Shown: positions 45,292 to 53,912 of the stretch, piece after piece
How the letters are laid out: every line of letters begins with the position of its first letter
Position numbering within the stretch: position 1 is the first letter of the stretch
Source: Actinomycetota bacterium
GTDB lineage: Bacteria > Actinomycetota > Actinomycetes > Nanopelagicales > Nanopelagicaceae
Direction: 5' to 3'
Length of the DNA stretch: 63,023 nucleotides
Assembly: GCA_009698615.1 (NCBI GenBank)
Contig: WLPU01000010.1
Coordinates: forward strand, 1 to 63,023
Translations under genes and position numbers: made by a program
Notes under the pieces: model-generated
Database searches by the model: none
Told to the model about the DNA's origin: nothing
The model's input: the letters and a program-made list of their open reading frames with translations, nothing else

Positions 45292-46146
45292 TTAAGACCC
45301 TAGTGCCAATTCAAGTTTGGCTTTGGCAATGGCGCAATAATCTTCTATTACCAAAGATTCTCCCCGAAGCGTTGGATCGATTCCAGCCTTCACTAATACC
45401 GCCTCTGCGTGTATGGAGCTACCTAACCAGTTGCTCAACGCAGAGCGAAGCATCTTTCTCCTTTGCGCAAATGCACCATCAATGGCCGCAAATACATCAG
45501 AACGCATCGATTCGTCAGTAGGTGCTGCGTGCCTGACAAAGCGCACCAACTTCGAATCAACGTTAGGGATTGGCCAAAAAACAGAACGCGAGATTGCTCC
45601 AACGTGAGACATTTGCGCCCACCATGCCGCTTTCACGCTAGGAATTCCATAATCTTTCGTTCCGGGTCGTGCAACGAGGCGATCAGCGACTTCTGCCTGA
45701 ACCATTACAACACCAGATGTGATGGAGGGGAACTTCTCTAAATAGTGCAACAAAACTGGGACAGAGATGTTGTATGGCAAATTTGCAACAAGCACCGTAG
45801 GTTTCACGGAAAGCTGATCAACGTGCAAAGCATCTTCATTAATCACAGTGAGGTTTTGACTAGATGGCGAATGAGATGCCACCGTCGTCGGTAGTTGAGA
45901 TGCAAGGCGGGTATCAATTTCAATTGCTGTCACGCTCTTAGCCGCTTCTAGCAGCGCCAATGTGAGAGAGCCCAACCCCGGACCAATCTCGAGAGCAACG
46001 TCCTCTGCATCAATTTGTGCCAAGCGAACAATCTTTCGGCAAATGTTTGCATCGATAACGAAGTTTTGACCCAGCGATTTTGCAGGCCGCAGGTCTAATT
46101 GAGCAGCAAGGGCGCGGATCTCACTGGCTCCGAGCAAAGTAGTCAT
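45292..46146 (-). CDS. rsmA: 16S rRNA dimethyladenosine transferase
   Basis: The 284-residue SAM-dependent enzyme dimethylates two adenines near the 3' end of 16S rRNA. Motifs: SLGQNFV, EIGPGLGSLT, NLPYNISVPVL. It overlaps tatD by four bases. In mycobacteria rpfB sits between these two genes; here it is absent. Confidence 0.96.
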   Translation of the reverse strand: MTTLLGASEIRALAAQLDLRPAKSLGQNFVIDANICRKIVRLAQIDAEDVALEIGPGLGSLTLALLEAAKSVTAIEIDTRLASQLPTTVASHSPSSQNLTVINEDALHVDQLSVKPTVLVANLPYNISVPVLLHYLEKFPSITSGVVMVQAEVADRLVARPGTKDYGIPSVKAAWWAQMSHVGAISRSVFWPIPNVDSKLVRFVRHAAPTDESMRSDVFAAIDGAFAQRRKMLRSALSNWLGSSIHAEAVLVKAGIDPTLRGESLVIEDYCAIAKAKLELALGS

Positions 46147-47003
46147 CGAGAAAACGAGCCGAATATGCGCTCAGCATTAGCGCCCAGCGCGCTAGCCAAT
46201 TCTCCAAGATCTGCTTGGCGCTCAACCGCCATTGCGCGCACGATTGTTCCAATCTGTGCGGGGGAATTTGCGGCACCGCGATGTGGCATCGGAGTTAAGA
46301 ATGGCGAGTCTGTCTCTACTAATAATTGATCCAGGGGCACTAACTTCACGGCTTCGCGCAATAGCGGTGCATTCTTAAATGTCAGAGTTCCTGCAAAAGA
46401 CAAGATGTATCCACGGTCTATGCACGTTTTTGCCATTTCAACATCTCCAGAAAAACAGTGAAATATCGTCTTGGCTGGAGCCCCAACTTCTAGCAAAATC
46501 GAAAGAACATCCTCGTGCGAATCACGATCGTGAATCACTAGTGCCTTGTTAGTTTTCTTTGCTAGTTCAATATGCCACTTAAATGACTCTTGCTGAGTGT
46601 GGCGAAGTTCAGGAGGCGTCCGAAAATAATCAAGGCCTGTTTCACCAATTGCGCGCACACGAGGATGTTGTGCTAATTCTTCAATAACGGCTAAATCAAC
46701 AGGGAGATTTTTTACAACTGGTGCCTCATTTGGGTGCAAAGCGACTGCTGCTAAAACACGATCATCCCAATGTTCTGCTGCTTTTACACACCAACGAGAT
46801 TGCTCCGCCGAATATCCCACTTGCACAACACGATCAATGCCGACACTGGCTGCTTGTTCCAAGATCTCTCCAACTTCCTTTGAGTCAGGAGCGGTGTCGG
46901 TGATGATTTCCAAATGTGCATGCGAATCAACAGTAGCCACTGGAAGTGGTTCAGGAAGTGGGGCTAGTGGACGATCGGTATCTCTATCGTGGCGATCGGC
47001 CAT
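46143..47003 (-). CDS. tatD: TatD-family metal-dependent DNase
   Basis: The 286-residue hydrolase has the metal-binding DSHAHLE, IHDRDSHED and ETDSPFLTP motifs. It acts in DNA repair/quality control. It lies between metG and rsmA with minimal spacing. Confidence 0.94.
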   Translation of the reverse strand: MADRHDRDTDRPLAPLPEPLPVATVDSHAHLEIITDTAPDSKEVGEILEQAASVGIDRVVQVGYSAEQSRWCVKAAEHWDDRVLAAVALHPNEAPVVKNLPVDLAVIEELAQHPRVRAIGETGLDYFRTPPELRHTQQESFKWHIELAKKTNKALVIHDRDSHEDVLSILLEVGAPAKTIFHCFSGDVEMAKTCIDRGYILSFAGTLTFKNAPLLREAVKLVPLDQLLVETDSPFLTPMPHRGAANSPAQIGTIVRAMAVERQADLGELASALGANAERIFGSFSR

Positions 47004-47007
47004 CTGA

Positions 47008-48585
47008 TTACTCGATTACATCAAGGCGAGGAAACAAAACCGCGCTCTTAGTGACAACGCAACCAGGTGGAAGCTGACCCCATGTGGAAGTGTGAGAGAT
47101 TTGTTGCAATCCAATGGGGCCCAGGGTTTCGTTGGCGCCCAAACTTTGCCAGAGGATTTCGCATGTTTGCGGCATAACAGAATTGAGCAATACAGCAAGC
47201 GCCCTTAAAGATTCAGCAGTGTTGTAGAGAACTGCTTCTAAAGCTTGCTTGTTTGCTGGATCTTTAGCCAATACCCACGGTTGCTTCTCTGTCACAAAAC
47301 CGTTCACCTTCTTACAAAAATCCATAATGGCGTTAATCCCGCCCTGAAAATCTAACGCGCACATTGCTTCATCGGCCTTTGAGACGGTTTCCTTCAGGGC
47401 AGCTTCTAGGCCTGCATCATTGCTGCGAGCGGGAAGTATTCCAGCACAATACTTTTCTACCATCGCAGAAAGTCGAGAAGCTAGGTTTCCAAAGTCGTTT
47501 GCTAGTTCGCTTGTATAGCGCGCACTCATATCTTCCCAAGAAAAAGACCCATCGGTTCCAAATGGAATTGCTCGCAAGAAGTAATACCGAAAAGCGTCGA
47601 CTCCGAAGTGATCGGTGATGTCGCTAGGAGCGATACCGGTGAGCTTGCTCTTACTCATCTTCTCGCCACCCACAAGCAACCACCCGTGAGCGAAAACCTT
47701 TTTAGGAACATCCAACCCAGCCGCCATTAACATCGCGGGCCAGATAACCGCATGAAAGCGCAAGATATCTTTTCCAACTAGATGGACATCAGCTGGCCAA
47801 GTCTGTGCAAACTTCCTTCCACCTTCACTTGTTGGTTCATCTCCTAAGCCAACAGCAGTTGCGTAGTTAAGAAGGGCATCAAACCAAACATAGACAACTT
47901 GATCGGTATCCCATGGAACAGGAATTCCCCAATCAAAGGTTGAGCGAGAGATTGAAAGATCCTTCACGCCGCTTTCTAGAAACGATACAACTTCATTGCG
48001 TGCGCTCTCTGGCTGGCAGGCATCTGGGTTAGCACGGTAGTGGGCAAGCAGTGGCTCTACAAATGCAGATAGGCGGAAGAACCAATTGTTTTCATTTACT
48101 AATTCCACTGGTTTGCTATGAATCGGACAGAGTTTCTCACCATTGCTATCAACGAGATCATTTTCTAATTTAAATTCTTCGCAGCCAACGCAATAGGGAC
48201 CTTCATATTTTCCGGCGTAAATGTGCCCAGCATCTTTTAGACTTTGAAGAAAGCGTTGAACTCGCTCTGTATGTCTGACTTCAGTGGTGCGAATAAAATC
48301 ATCGTTGGCGATATTCAAGGCACGCCAATTGGGTTTCCATGCAGTCTCTACGAGGCGGTCAACCCAATCTTGTGGCGTCACCTTATTTTGATCAGCGGTG
48401 CGCATTACCTTTTGGCCGTGCTCATCAGTTCCAGTTAAGAACCAGACCGCTTCTCCACGTTGACGGTGCCAACGAGTGAGGACATCTCCGGCAACAGTTG
48501 TATAGGCATGGCCAATGTGAGGAGCATCATTAACATAATAAATAGGCGTTGTAAGATAGAACGCTTTAGTCGATGCTGAGGTCAC
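47008..48585 (-). CDS. metG: methionyl-tRNA synthetase
   Basis: The 525-residue class I synthetase has HIGH (HIGHAYT), a Cys-containing insertion (CVGCEEF ... CPIH) and KMSKS. It lacks the C-terminal tRNA-binding dimerisation domain, as in other actinobacterial forms. It overlaps rsmI by four bases. Confidence 0.97.
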   Translation of the reverse strand: MTSASTKAFYLTTPIYYVNDAPHIGHAYTTVAGDVLTRWHRQRGEAVWFLTGTDEHGQKVMRTADQNKVTPQDWVDRLVETAWKPNWRALNIANDDFIRTTEVRHTERVQRFLQSLKDAGHIYAGKYEGPYCVGCEEFKLENDLVDSNGEKLCPIHSKPVELVNENNWFFRLSAFVEPLLAHYRANPDACQPESARNEVVSFLESGVKDLSISRSTFDWGIPVPWDTDQVVYVWFDALLNYATAVGLGDEPTSEGGRKFAQTWPADVHLVGKDILRFHAVIWPAMLMAAGLDVPKKVFAHGWLLVGGEKMSKSKLTGIAPSDITDHFGVDAFRYYFLRAIPFGTDGSFSWEDMSARYTSELANDFGNLASRLSAMVEKYCAGILPARSNDAGLEAALKETVSKADEAMCALDFQGGINAIMDFCKKVNGFVTEKQPWVLAKDPANKQALEAVLYNTAESLRALAVLLNSVMPQTCEILWQSLGANETLGPIGLQQISHTSTWGQLPPGCVVTKSAVLFPRLDVIE

Positions 48586-49433
48586 GTGGATATCTTAGAG
48601 GTTGATTTCGAATCCACCATCGCCGCAAAAACCACGCGTTTAGGCATTGAAAACTCATCTGCCACGGCAGCAATCGCAGATTTGCGATCCATTCCTGCGG
48701 CTTCGAATTCGCGAACACGTGACACAACGGCACTTGTTGAGGCTTGCGCAGAGTCTTTCACTGCTCCTGCCATCACAATCGTAATTTCACCCAAGACCTC
48801 ATTGGTTTGCGCCCAAGTCAACAGCTCTTCCAAATTACCGCGAATTGTTTCTTCATACTTTTTAGTCATTTCGCGACAAATAACTGCCATACGATGTGGC
48901 CCAAAAACTTCTACGGCATCAGTGAGTGCATCGGATAATCGATGAGGTGCTTCAAACCAAATTATTGTCCGCTCTTCATGGCGTAGGTTGTCAAAGAACT
49001 TTTGTCGCGCACCCAATGCGCGAGGTGAAAAACCTTCAAAAAGAAATCTATCTGTGGGAAGTCCCGACAGAGCTAGAGCCATAGTGACTGCGCTGGGACC
49101 TGGAATCACTGTGACTTCAATGTTTTGTGCAATTGCATCGCGCATCAATCGATAGCCCGGATCACTAATGGTCGGCATGCCCGCATCGGATACGACGAGC
49201 ACAGACGCGCCAGTGGCTAGAACAGTTAAAATCTCGGGGGTCCGTTCTTGCTCATTGCCTTCAAAGAAAGAAAGTACGCGCCCTTTAAAATCGATCTCAA
49301 GGTCTGAACATAATCGATGAAATTTCCTCGAGTCCTCCGCGGCCACAATCGTTGCTTCTTCAATCGCCGTCCTTAAGCGGGCGCTTGCATCGCCAATATT
49401 GCCAAGAGGCGTCGCGGCCAGGATCAAACTCAT
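48582..49433 (-). CDS. rsmI: 16S rRNA 2'-O-ribose C1402 methyltransferase
   Basis: The 283-residue SAM enzyme has ATPLGNIGDAS, AAEDSR, SDAGMPTISDPG and GPSAVTMALALSGLP, typical of RsmI. It is divergent from pmt, the conserved actinobacterial pair, and starts the rsmI-metG-tatD-rsmA-ispE operon. Confidence 0.96.
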   Translation of the reverse strand: MSLILAATPLGNIGDASARLRTAIEEATIVAAEDSRKFHRLCSDLEIDFKGRVLSFFEGNEQERTPEILTVLATGASVLVVSDAGMPTISDPGYRLMRDAIAQNIEVTVIPGPSAVTMALALSGLPTDRFLFEGFSPRALGARQKFFDNLRHEERTIIWFEAPHRLSDALTDAVEVFGPHRMAVICREMTKKYEETIRGNLEELLTWAQTNEVLGEITIVMAGAVKDSAQASTSAVVSRVREFEAAGMDRKSAIAAVADEFSMPKRVVFAAMVDSKSTSKIST

Positions 49434-49480
49434 GTCGCAATCCTCTCAGTAAGAGTGCGTCTCGCGCTTAGGCTAATGCC

Positions 49481-50740
49481 ATGGCTGCCATCATGATTGC
49501 GATCCTTTCGTTCGGACTTCGGATCTGGCATCTCGGTACACCAAAGGGTTTCGTATTTGATGAGGTTTATTACGTTGATGGTGCGCGTGACCTCTTGCGC
49601 TACGGCGTTGAAGTTAAGGGAGCCTCGCCGGAATTTATTGTTCATCCCCCAGTTGGCAAGTGGTGCATTGGTTTAGGCATCAAGCTATTTGGCAACAACG
49701 AATTTGGTTGGCGAATCAGCAGCGCAATCGTGGGATCACTTACCATTATTCTTGTCGCCAGAATTGCATTACGGATCTTTCAATCACGCCGCTTTAGTAC
49801 CTTAGCGGCTTTGTTAATGTCTCTCGACGGATTACATCTAGTTCATTCTCGAACCGCTCTACTTGATTTGTTCTTAACCTTCTTTATATTGCTGGCAGCA
49901 CTTGAGTGGCTTAAAGGAAACTACTGGCGAACTGGAATTTGGTTTGGCCTTGCGCTTGGAACAAAATGGAGTGCCCTATATTTTCTCATTGCCTTTGCAG
50001 CAATCGCACTGTGGAGGGATAGAAAGAGAGATAATCTCACTTTAAAGATCTTTGCGAAACGATTTACGCAATTTGGAGTTGTTCCATTTCTTACTTATGT
50101 AAGCACGTGGACGGGATGGTTTCTTAGTTCTCGTGGATGGGATCGGCAGTGGGCTCCCGGAAACCCAGTAAAATCTTTGTGGCACTATCACGCCGAGATG
50201 TTACATTTTCATACAACGCTGACCACAAAACATTCTTATCAAGCAAACCCTTGGAGTTGGTTGGTCATGGGACGACCGACATCCTTCTTTTATGACACTC
50301 CCAAATCTTGTGGAAATTCTTCCTGTGCGCAGGAAGTACTAGCACTAGGGACACCTTTATTGTGGTGGCTTGGCATTTTTGCAATTGCAACGGTTCTTGG
50401 CTTTTGGATTTCTGGAATCGTTTCGAAAAAACCAGATCCTGTCGCGCGTTTTATCCTGTTGGGGATTATCAGTGGATACCTGCCTTGGTTTTTCTTTCAA
50501 GGGCGCACAGTCTTTACATTTTACGCAATTGTTTTTGAGCCATTCTTAATATTGGCCCTTGTTTATTGTGCGCAAAAATACCTTGGCCCTCGCCCTTGGC
50601 AGCTCAGTAGCAAGAGAATGGTCCAACTCCTTGTTATCGCAATTGGAGTGAATTTCTTCTATTTTCTGCCACTTTTTAATGCAACGGTCATCACCTATGG
50701 CTCTTGGCATGCGCGTATGTGGCTGCCTTCGTGGATTTAG
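49481..50740 (+). CDS. pmt: protein O-mannosyltransferase (PMT family)
   Basis: The 419-residue polytopic protein has the PMT acidic motif VFDEVYYVDGARD in the first outer loop and HPPVGKW. About ten membrane helices and a C-terminal PMT_4TM part follow. It transfers mannose from polyprenyl-phosphate-mannose to exported proteins. It is shorter than mycobacterial Pmt (about 520). The ATG lies six bases after TAGGCT, suggesting a leaderless message. Confidence 0.92.
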   Translation: MAAIMIAILSFGLRIWHLGTPKGFVFDEVYYVDGARDLLRYGVEVKGASPEFIVHPPVGKWCIGLGIKLFGNNEFGWRISSAIVGSLTIILVARIALRIFQSRRFSTLAALLMSLDGLHLVHSRTALLDLFLTFFILLAALEWLKGNYWRTGIWFGLALGTKWSALYFLIAFAAIALWRDRKRDNLTLKIFAKRFTQFGVVPFLTYVSTWTGWFLSSRGWDRQWAPGNPVKSLWHYHAEMLHFHTTLTTKHSYQANPWSWLVMGRPTSFFYDTPKSCGNSSCAQEVLALGTPLLWWLGIFAIATVLGFWISGIVSKKPDPVARFILLGIISGYLPWFFFQGRTVFTFYAIVFEPFLILALVYCAQKYLGPRPWQLSSKRMVQLLVIAIGVNFFYFLPLFNATVITYGSWHARMWLPSWI

Positions 50741-50759
50741 TTATACCTTTAAAAGAGTG

Positions 50760-50832
50760 TGGAGCTGAGGGGAATCGAACCCCTGACCTCCTCGTTGCGA
50801 ACGAGGCGCGCTACCAACTGCGCTACAGCCCC
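50760..50832 (-). tRNA. tRNA-Ala (CGC anticodon)
   Basis: Acceptor GGGGCTG/CAGCTCC contains the G3-U70 wobble pair that identifies alanine. The anticodon loop is TTCGCAA (CGC), the T loop is TTCGATT and the discriminator is A. CCA is not fully encoded. Confidence 0.96.
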
Positions 50833-50897
50833 AGTAACAAGCGGGTGTGCGTTGTGATTGTTCCAGCAGGCTAGCACTTACAAAATTAAAGCAACAG

Positions 50898-51674
50898 CTA
50901 TTCGTTCGCTGCCCGATTTACTCTCAGGCGTTCGACCGCTTGTTCGGCCAACTGCTGATCGAAGATTTCATCAGCAGACGGTGCGGCGGCGGCCAACGCA
51001 TCTTGTGCTAAACGTTCTTGTTCTTCAGACCATGCGCCGGGAATAGTTAAATCAATAACACGGTGAGGTACAAACGCTTTAGGAGCAGTCACATACGTTG
51101 GAACTGGAACAGTTGTTGGCTCCCAAGAATTTCTTTCTTGTGCTGAACCCTTTGGTAGCAGGACAACTCCAGAAAGTTCGCGCTCTGAAAGTGGAACCCA
51201 ATGTTCGCGCACTTCCTTTGGCGCAACAACTTGCGACAAATTAGTAGTAGAGATTCCGGCAGTCGTTCGTTGTAGTTGCACGACGCGGCGTCGATGTAAC
51301 CGCTCAGCAACACTTTGCCGGCGAACATGACCAACGTAAACCACAAACCCAGAAATCGGTAGAAGTGAATAGGTTGCTGGAGCAGAATTAATTGTTATAT
51401 CTAATATCGCCGCAACAAAAACAACTGCAAGAAGAGTAAAAATTATTCTGCGGCGCATCAGAACCTGTGCTGTCTTGGATTCCTGATCTAAATCTGTATG
51501 GATGACTCCGCTAGTCCTCGAGTCAAGTCCGCTACCACTCGCCACAATTCGAAGTGCGCTTTTGTAACGCTCGACTGATTTCCCAGAAAATTCGTCGTGG
51601 CTATGAACCCACCGCGGGACAAAGTACGCGACCCACATCCCTACGATGGCTACATATATAAGTCCAGATGCCAT
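50898..51674 (-). CDS. GlpR-like membrane protein (putative Glp receptor)
   Basis: The 258-residue protein starts with a membrane helix ending in VPRW (residues 4-22), a basic loop, two more helices (about 75-115), and a long soluble C-terminal tail. In Actinobacteria this family is encoded next to rimJ and a MoeA-like gene (Rv0994-Rv0996). The Corynebacterium member GlpR is described as the membrane receptor of the gephyrin-like protein Glp in cell division. Synteny glp-rimJ-glpR is kept here, so the same role is inferred. Confidence 0.75.
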   Translation of the reverse strand: MASGLIYVAIVGMWVAYFVPRWVHSHDEFSGKSVERYKSALRIVASGSGLDSRTSGVIHTDLDQESKTAQVLMRRRIIFTLLAVVFVAAILDITINSAPATYSLLPISGFVVYVGHVRRQSVAERLHRRRVVQLQRTTAGISTTNLSQVVAPKEVREHWVPLSERELSGVVLLPKGSAQERNSWEPTTVPVPTYVTAPKAFVPHRVIDLTIPGAWSEEQERLAQDALAAAAPSADEIFDQQLAEQAVERLRVNRAANE

Positions 51675-51754
51675 GATGTATAAAGATAGACGGGGATTCG
51701 ACTCTCATCTGGTATTTACGAGCATAATTCGCCGAGATTTTTCTTAAGTGGTTG

Positions 51755-52333
51755 TTACAAAATTTCCGGGTTCTCCCGAACAAAACTCAGATGGTCTCGC
51801 CATTGACCATCAATGTGGAGATAGCGAGGTCTTTCTCCTTCAAGGTGATACCCAGCTTTTTCGGCAACTTTCCGTGAAGCAGCATTCTCTGGTCGCAAAT
51901 TGATCTCGATACGATGAAGCGCCAACTCTTCGAAGCCAAACTGGGTCAACATTTTCACAGCCTTGGTGGTAATTCCCTTATTCGAATGGGCCTCATCAAT
52001 CCAATAGCCAATGTGTGCACCGCGTAGGGCGCCAAAGATGATTCCACCCATAGATATTTGACCAATAAGATTTCCTTGATGCCAGATGCTTAAGGTGATC
52101 GAACGCTGCGCCACGCCTTCTCGGCGATAGGAGCTAATCATTTCTATGAAAGTAGGCAGATTCTTAGATTCTTGATTGTTGGGAACATGTGGAAGCGTGG
52201 CCTCCCATGGTGTCAACCAATCACGATTGATTCCGCGAATGCGGTGCCACGTCTTGCGATCGCGGAGTCGCAGCGGACGCAAAATCACATCATCAGAGCG
52301 AAGGATTACCGGCCAACCTCCAGAGTTCGACAT
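51755..52333 (-). CDS. rimJ: RimJ/RimL-type GNAT acetyltransferase
   Basis: The 192-residue GNAT enzyme has the RimJ pattern: VILRPLRLRDRKTW at the N-terminus, the acetyl-CoA loop around HIGYWIDEAHSNKGITT, and RIEINLRPENAASRKVAEKAGY. It probably acetylates N-termini of proteins. It lies between the glp-like and glpR-like genes with a nine-base gap to the former. Confidence 0.9.
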   Translation of the reverse strand: MSNSGGWPVILRSDDVILRPLRLRDRKTWHRIRGINRDWLTPWEATLPHVPNNQESKNLPTFIEMISSYRREGVAQRSITLSIWHQGNLIGQISMGGIIFGALRGAHIGYWIDEAHSNKGITTKAVKMLTQFGFEELALHRIEINLRPENAASRKVAEKAGYHLEGERPRYLHIDGQWRDHLSFVRENPEIL

Positions 52334-52342
52334 TTCGACTAC

Positions 52343-53254
52343 CTAAAAATACCGACGCCGTAAAACAACAACGCTCACTTCGGTGCCTGCTTTGAGATGA
52401 ACATCTTTTTCGGGGACAGAAATCAACGCGTTTGCATCAGATAAAGATGACAACTCTTCTTGAGTCTCTACTGCCTTCACATGGGTGCCATCTTCAGATA
52501 AGAATCCCCTGAGGTAGGAGCGCAATCCAGCAGTAGATGCAACTGGTTTTTCTAATCGAGCCTTCACGCTGGGTCGATGAATGTTTTCTGAACCAAGCAT
52601 TGTCCGAATCATTGGCCGTACAAAGAGTTCAAATGAAATGTAGGCAGAAATTGGATCTCCGGGGAGCGTCACAATTGGAACTCGGTCTGGACCCACCAAC
52701 CCATAATTATGGCGCCCACTATTTTCTATCGCTATATCTACCGTTGTAATTTCTCCCAAGGAGGAGAGAGTTCGTGTTATGAGATCGAATGAGTCATCGC
52801 CTCGTTCGCCGCTGACCACAATCAAATCTGCGCGAACTAATTGATCTTCAATGACCGCTTTGAGTTCTTCCTCATTATTAGGAATTGAATGAACTCGAAA
52901 TGCAACTGCTCCTGCTTCGCGCACTGCTGTGGTGAGAAGCCACGAGTTCGTTTCATATTCTTCAGTCCCCGTGAGTTCTTTTCCGGGTTCAACGAGATCT
53001 GGCCCAGCAGAAAGCACAACAACTCGTGGATGTGGACGGGTAGGCAAATGTCCTAAACCAATGGAGGCTGCTAATCCAATTTGAGTCGATCGGATCCTTG
53101 TTCCAGCCTTCATGACAAGACGTTCGCCAGCATAAATGTCTTCGGCAAGGGTTGCTCCATGTGCATCCAAAAGCGGCATTTCAAAAGCGTCTAAGGGGCG
53201 GCAAATCCCGAGCAATGAGGTAAGAAACTCATCTCCGCGAATTTGCTCTGCCAT
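52343..53254 (-). CDS. MoeA/Glp-like protein lacking domain II
   Basis: The 303-residue protein is a MoeA/gephyrin-E homologue. N-terminal domain I runs to about residue 41, then directly continues with the second part of domain I (about 46-72). A MoaB-like domain III (PRVVVLSAGPDLVEPG ... ETNSWLL ... LPGDPISAYISF) and domain IV follow. The roughly 100-residue domain II with MDGYA is missing, and the substrate loop GGVSxG is replaced by SGERGDD. No other Mo-cofactor gene is in view. In view of the adjacent rimJ- and GlpR-like genes I infer a Glp (divisome) function rather than molybdopterin synthesis. The ATG is six bases after TATGGT (leaderless-like). Confidence 0.82.
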   Translation of the reverse strand: MAEQIRGDEFLTSLLGICRPLDAFEMPLLDAHGATLAEDIYAGERLVMKAGTRIRSTQIGLAASIGLGHLPTRPHPRVVVLSAGPDLVEPGKELTGTEEYETNSWLLTTAVREAGAVAFRVHSIPNNEEELKAVIEDQLVRADLIVVSGERGDDSFDLITRTLSSLGEITTVDIAIENSGRHNYGLVGPDRVPIVTLPGDPISAYISFELFVRPMIRTMLGSENIHRPSVKARLEKPVASTAGLRSYLRGFLSEDGTHVKAVETQEELSSLSDANALISVPEKDVHLKAGTEVSVVVLRRRYF

Positions 53255-53303
53255 AATCACACCATACTTGTTAAACCAATACTTCTTGGGGATTTGAGCG
53301 ACG

Positions 53304-53858
53304 ATGGCTGAAGAAAAGGACGAACTACGTTCTCGCTATCGTCGTGCAAGGAAAGATAAATTTGTCCCAGCAACTTATTCGCTACTTCTGTCTACCCCAG
53401 AAATTACATCCGCTAAAACTGTTGCCAGCTACGTCTCATATGGTGATGAGCCAACTACGCAGGAACTCAATCAGTCACTTCTCGCGCGCGGCATCACACT
53501 CTTGCTTCCGCGAGTAAGCGGCTCTGAACTGTCGTGGGTGCAATGGTTCGGAAATGATGACGCACTTGAAAAACGCGCGAATATCCTCGAACCAATCGGT
53601 CCATCTATTTCAGATCTCTTGGGTATTGATGTAGTTATCGTCCCGGCTCTGCAAATCGATAGAAATGGTTTTCGCCTGGGCCAGGGCGGCGGTTTCTATG
53701 ATCGCGCTCTCCCCATGATGTCAGGTTGGAAAGTTGGCCTCGTGCATTCTGCTGAAATTACAAGTGAATTGCTTCCACGCGAAGTGCATGATGTTCAATT
53801 AGATGCTGCTGCTACTCCAGAAATCGTTGTGAGATTTTCGAATAAAAGTAGTGAATAG
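53304..53858 (+). CDS. 5-formyltetrahydrofolate cyclo-ligase
   Basis: The 184-residue enzyme converts 5-formyl-THF to 5,10-methenyl-THF with ATP. The N-terminal basic KDELRSRYRRAR helix and the substrate motif GQGGGFYDRAL are typical. It is divergent from the Glp-like gene, where galU usually lies between them in mycobacteria. Confidence 0.93.
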   Translation: MAEEKDELRSRYRRARKDKFVPATYSLLLSTPEITSAKTVASYVSYGDEPTTQELNQSLLARGITLLLPRVSGSELSWVQWFGNDDALEKRANILEPIGPSISDLLGIDVVIVPALQIDRNGFRLGQGGGFYDRALPMMSGWKVGLVHSAEITSELLPREVHDVQLDAAATPEIVVRFSNKSSE

Positions 53859-53912
53859 AAACTAAAAATTACGAGCCAGACATATATTTTGGTAGTGCAA
53901 GAGGAGTTAGAG

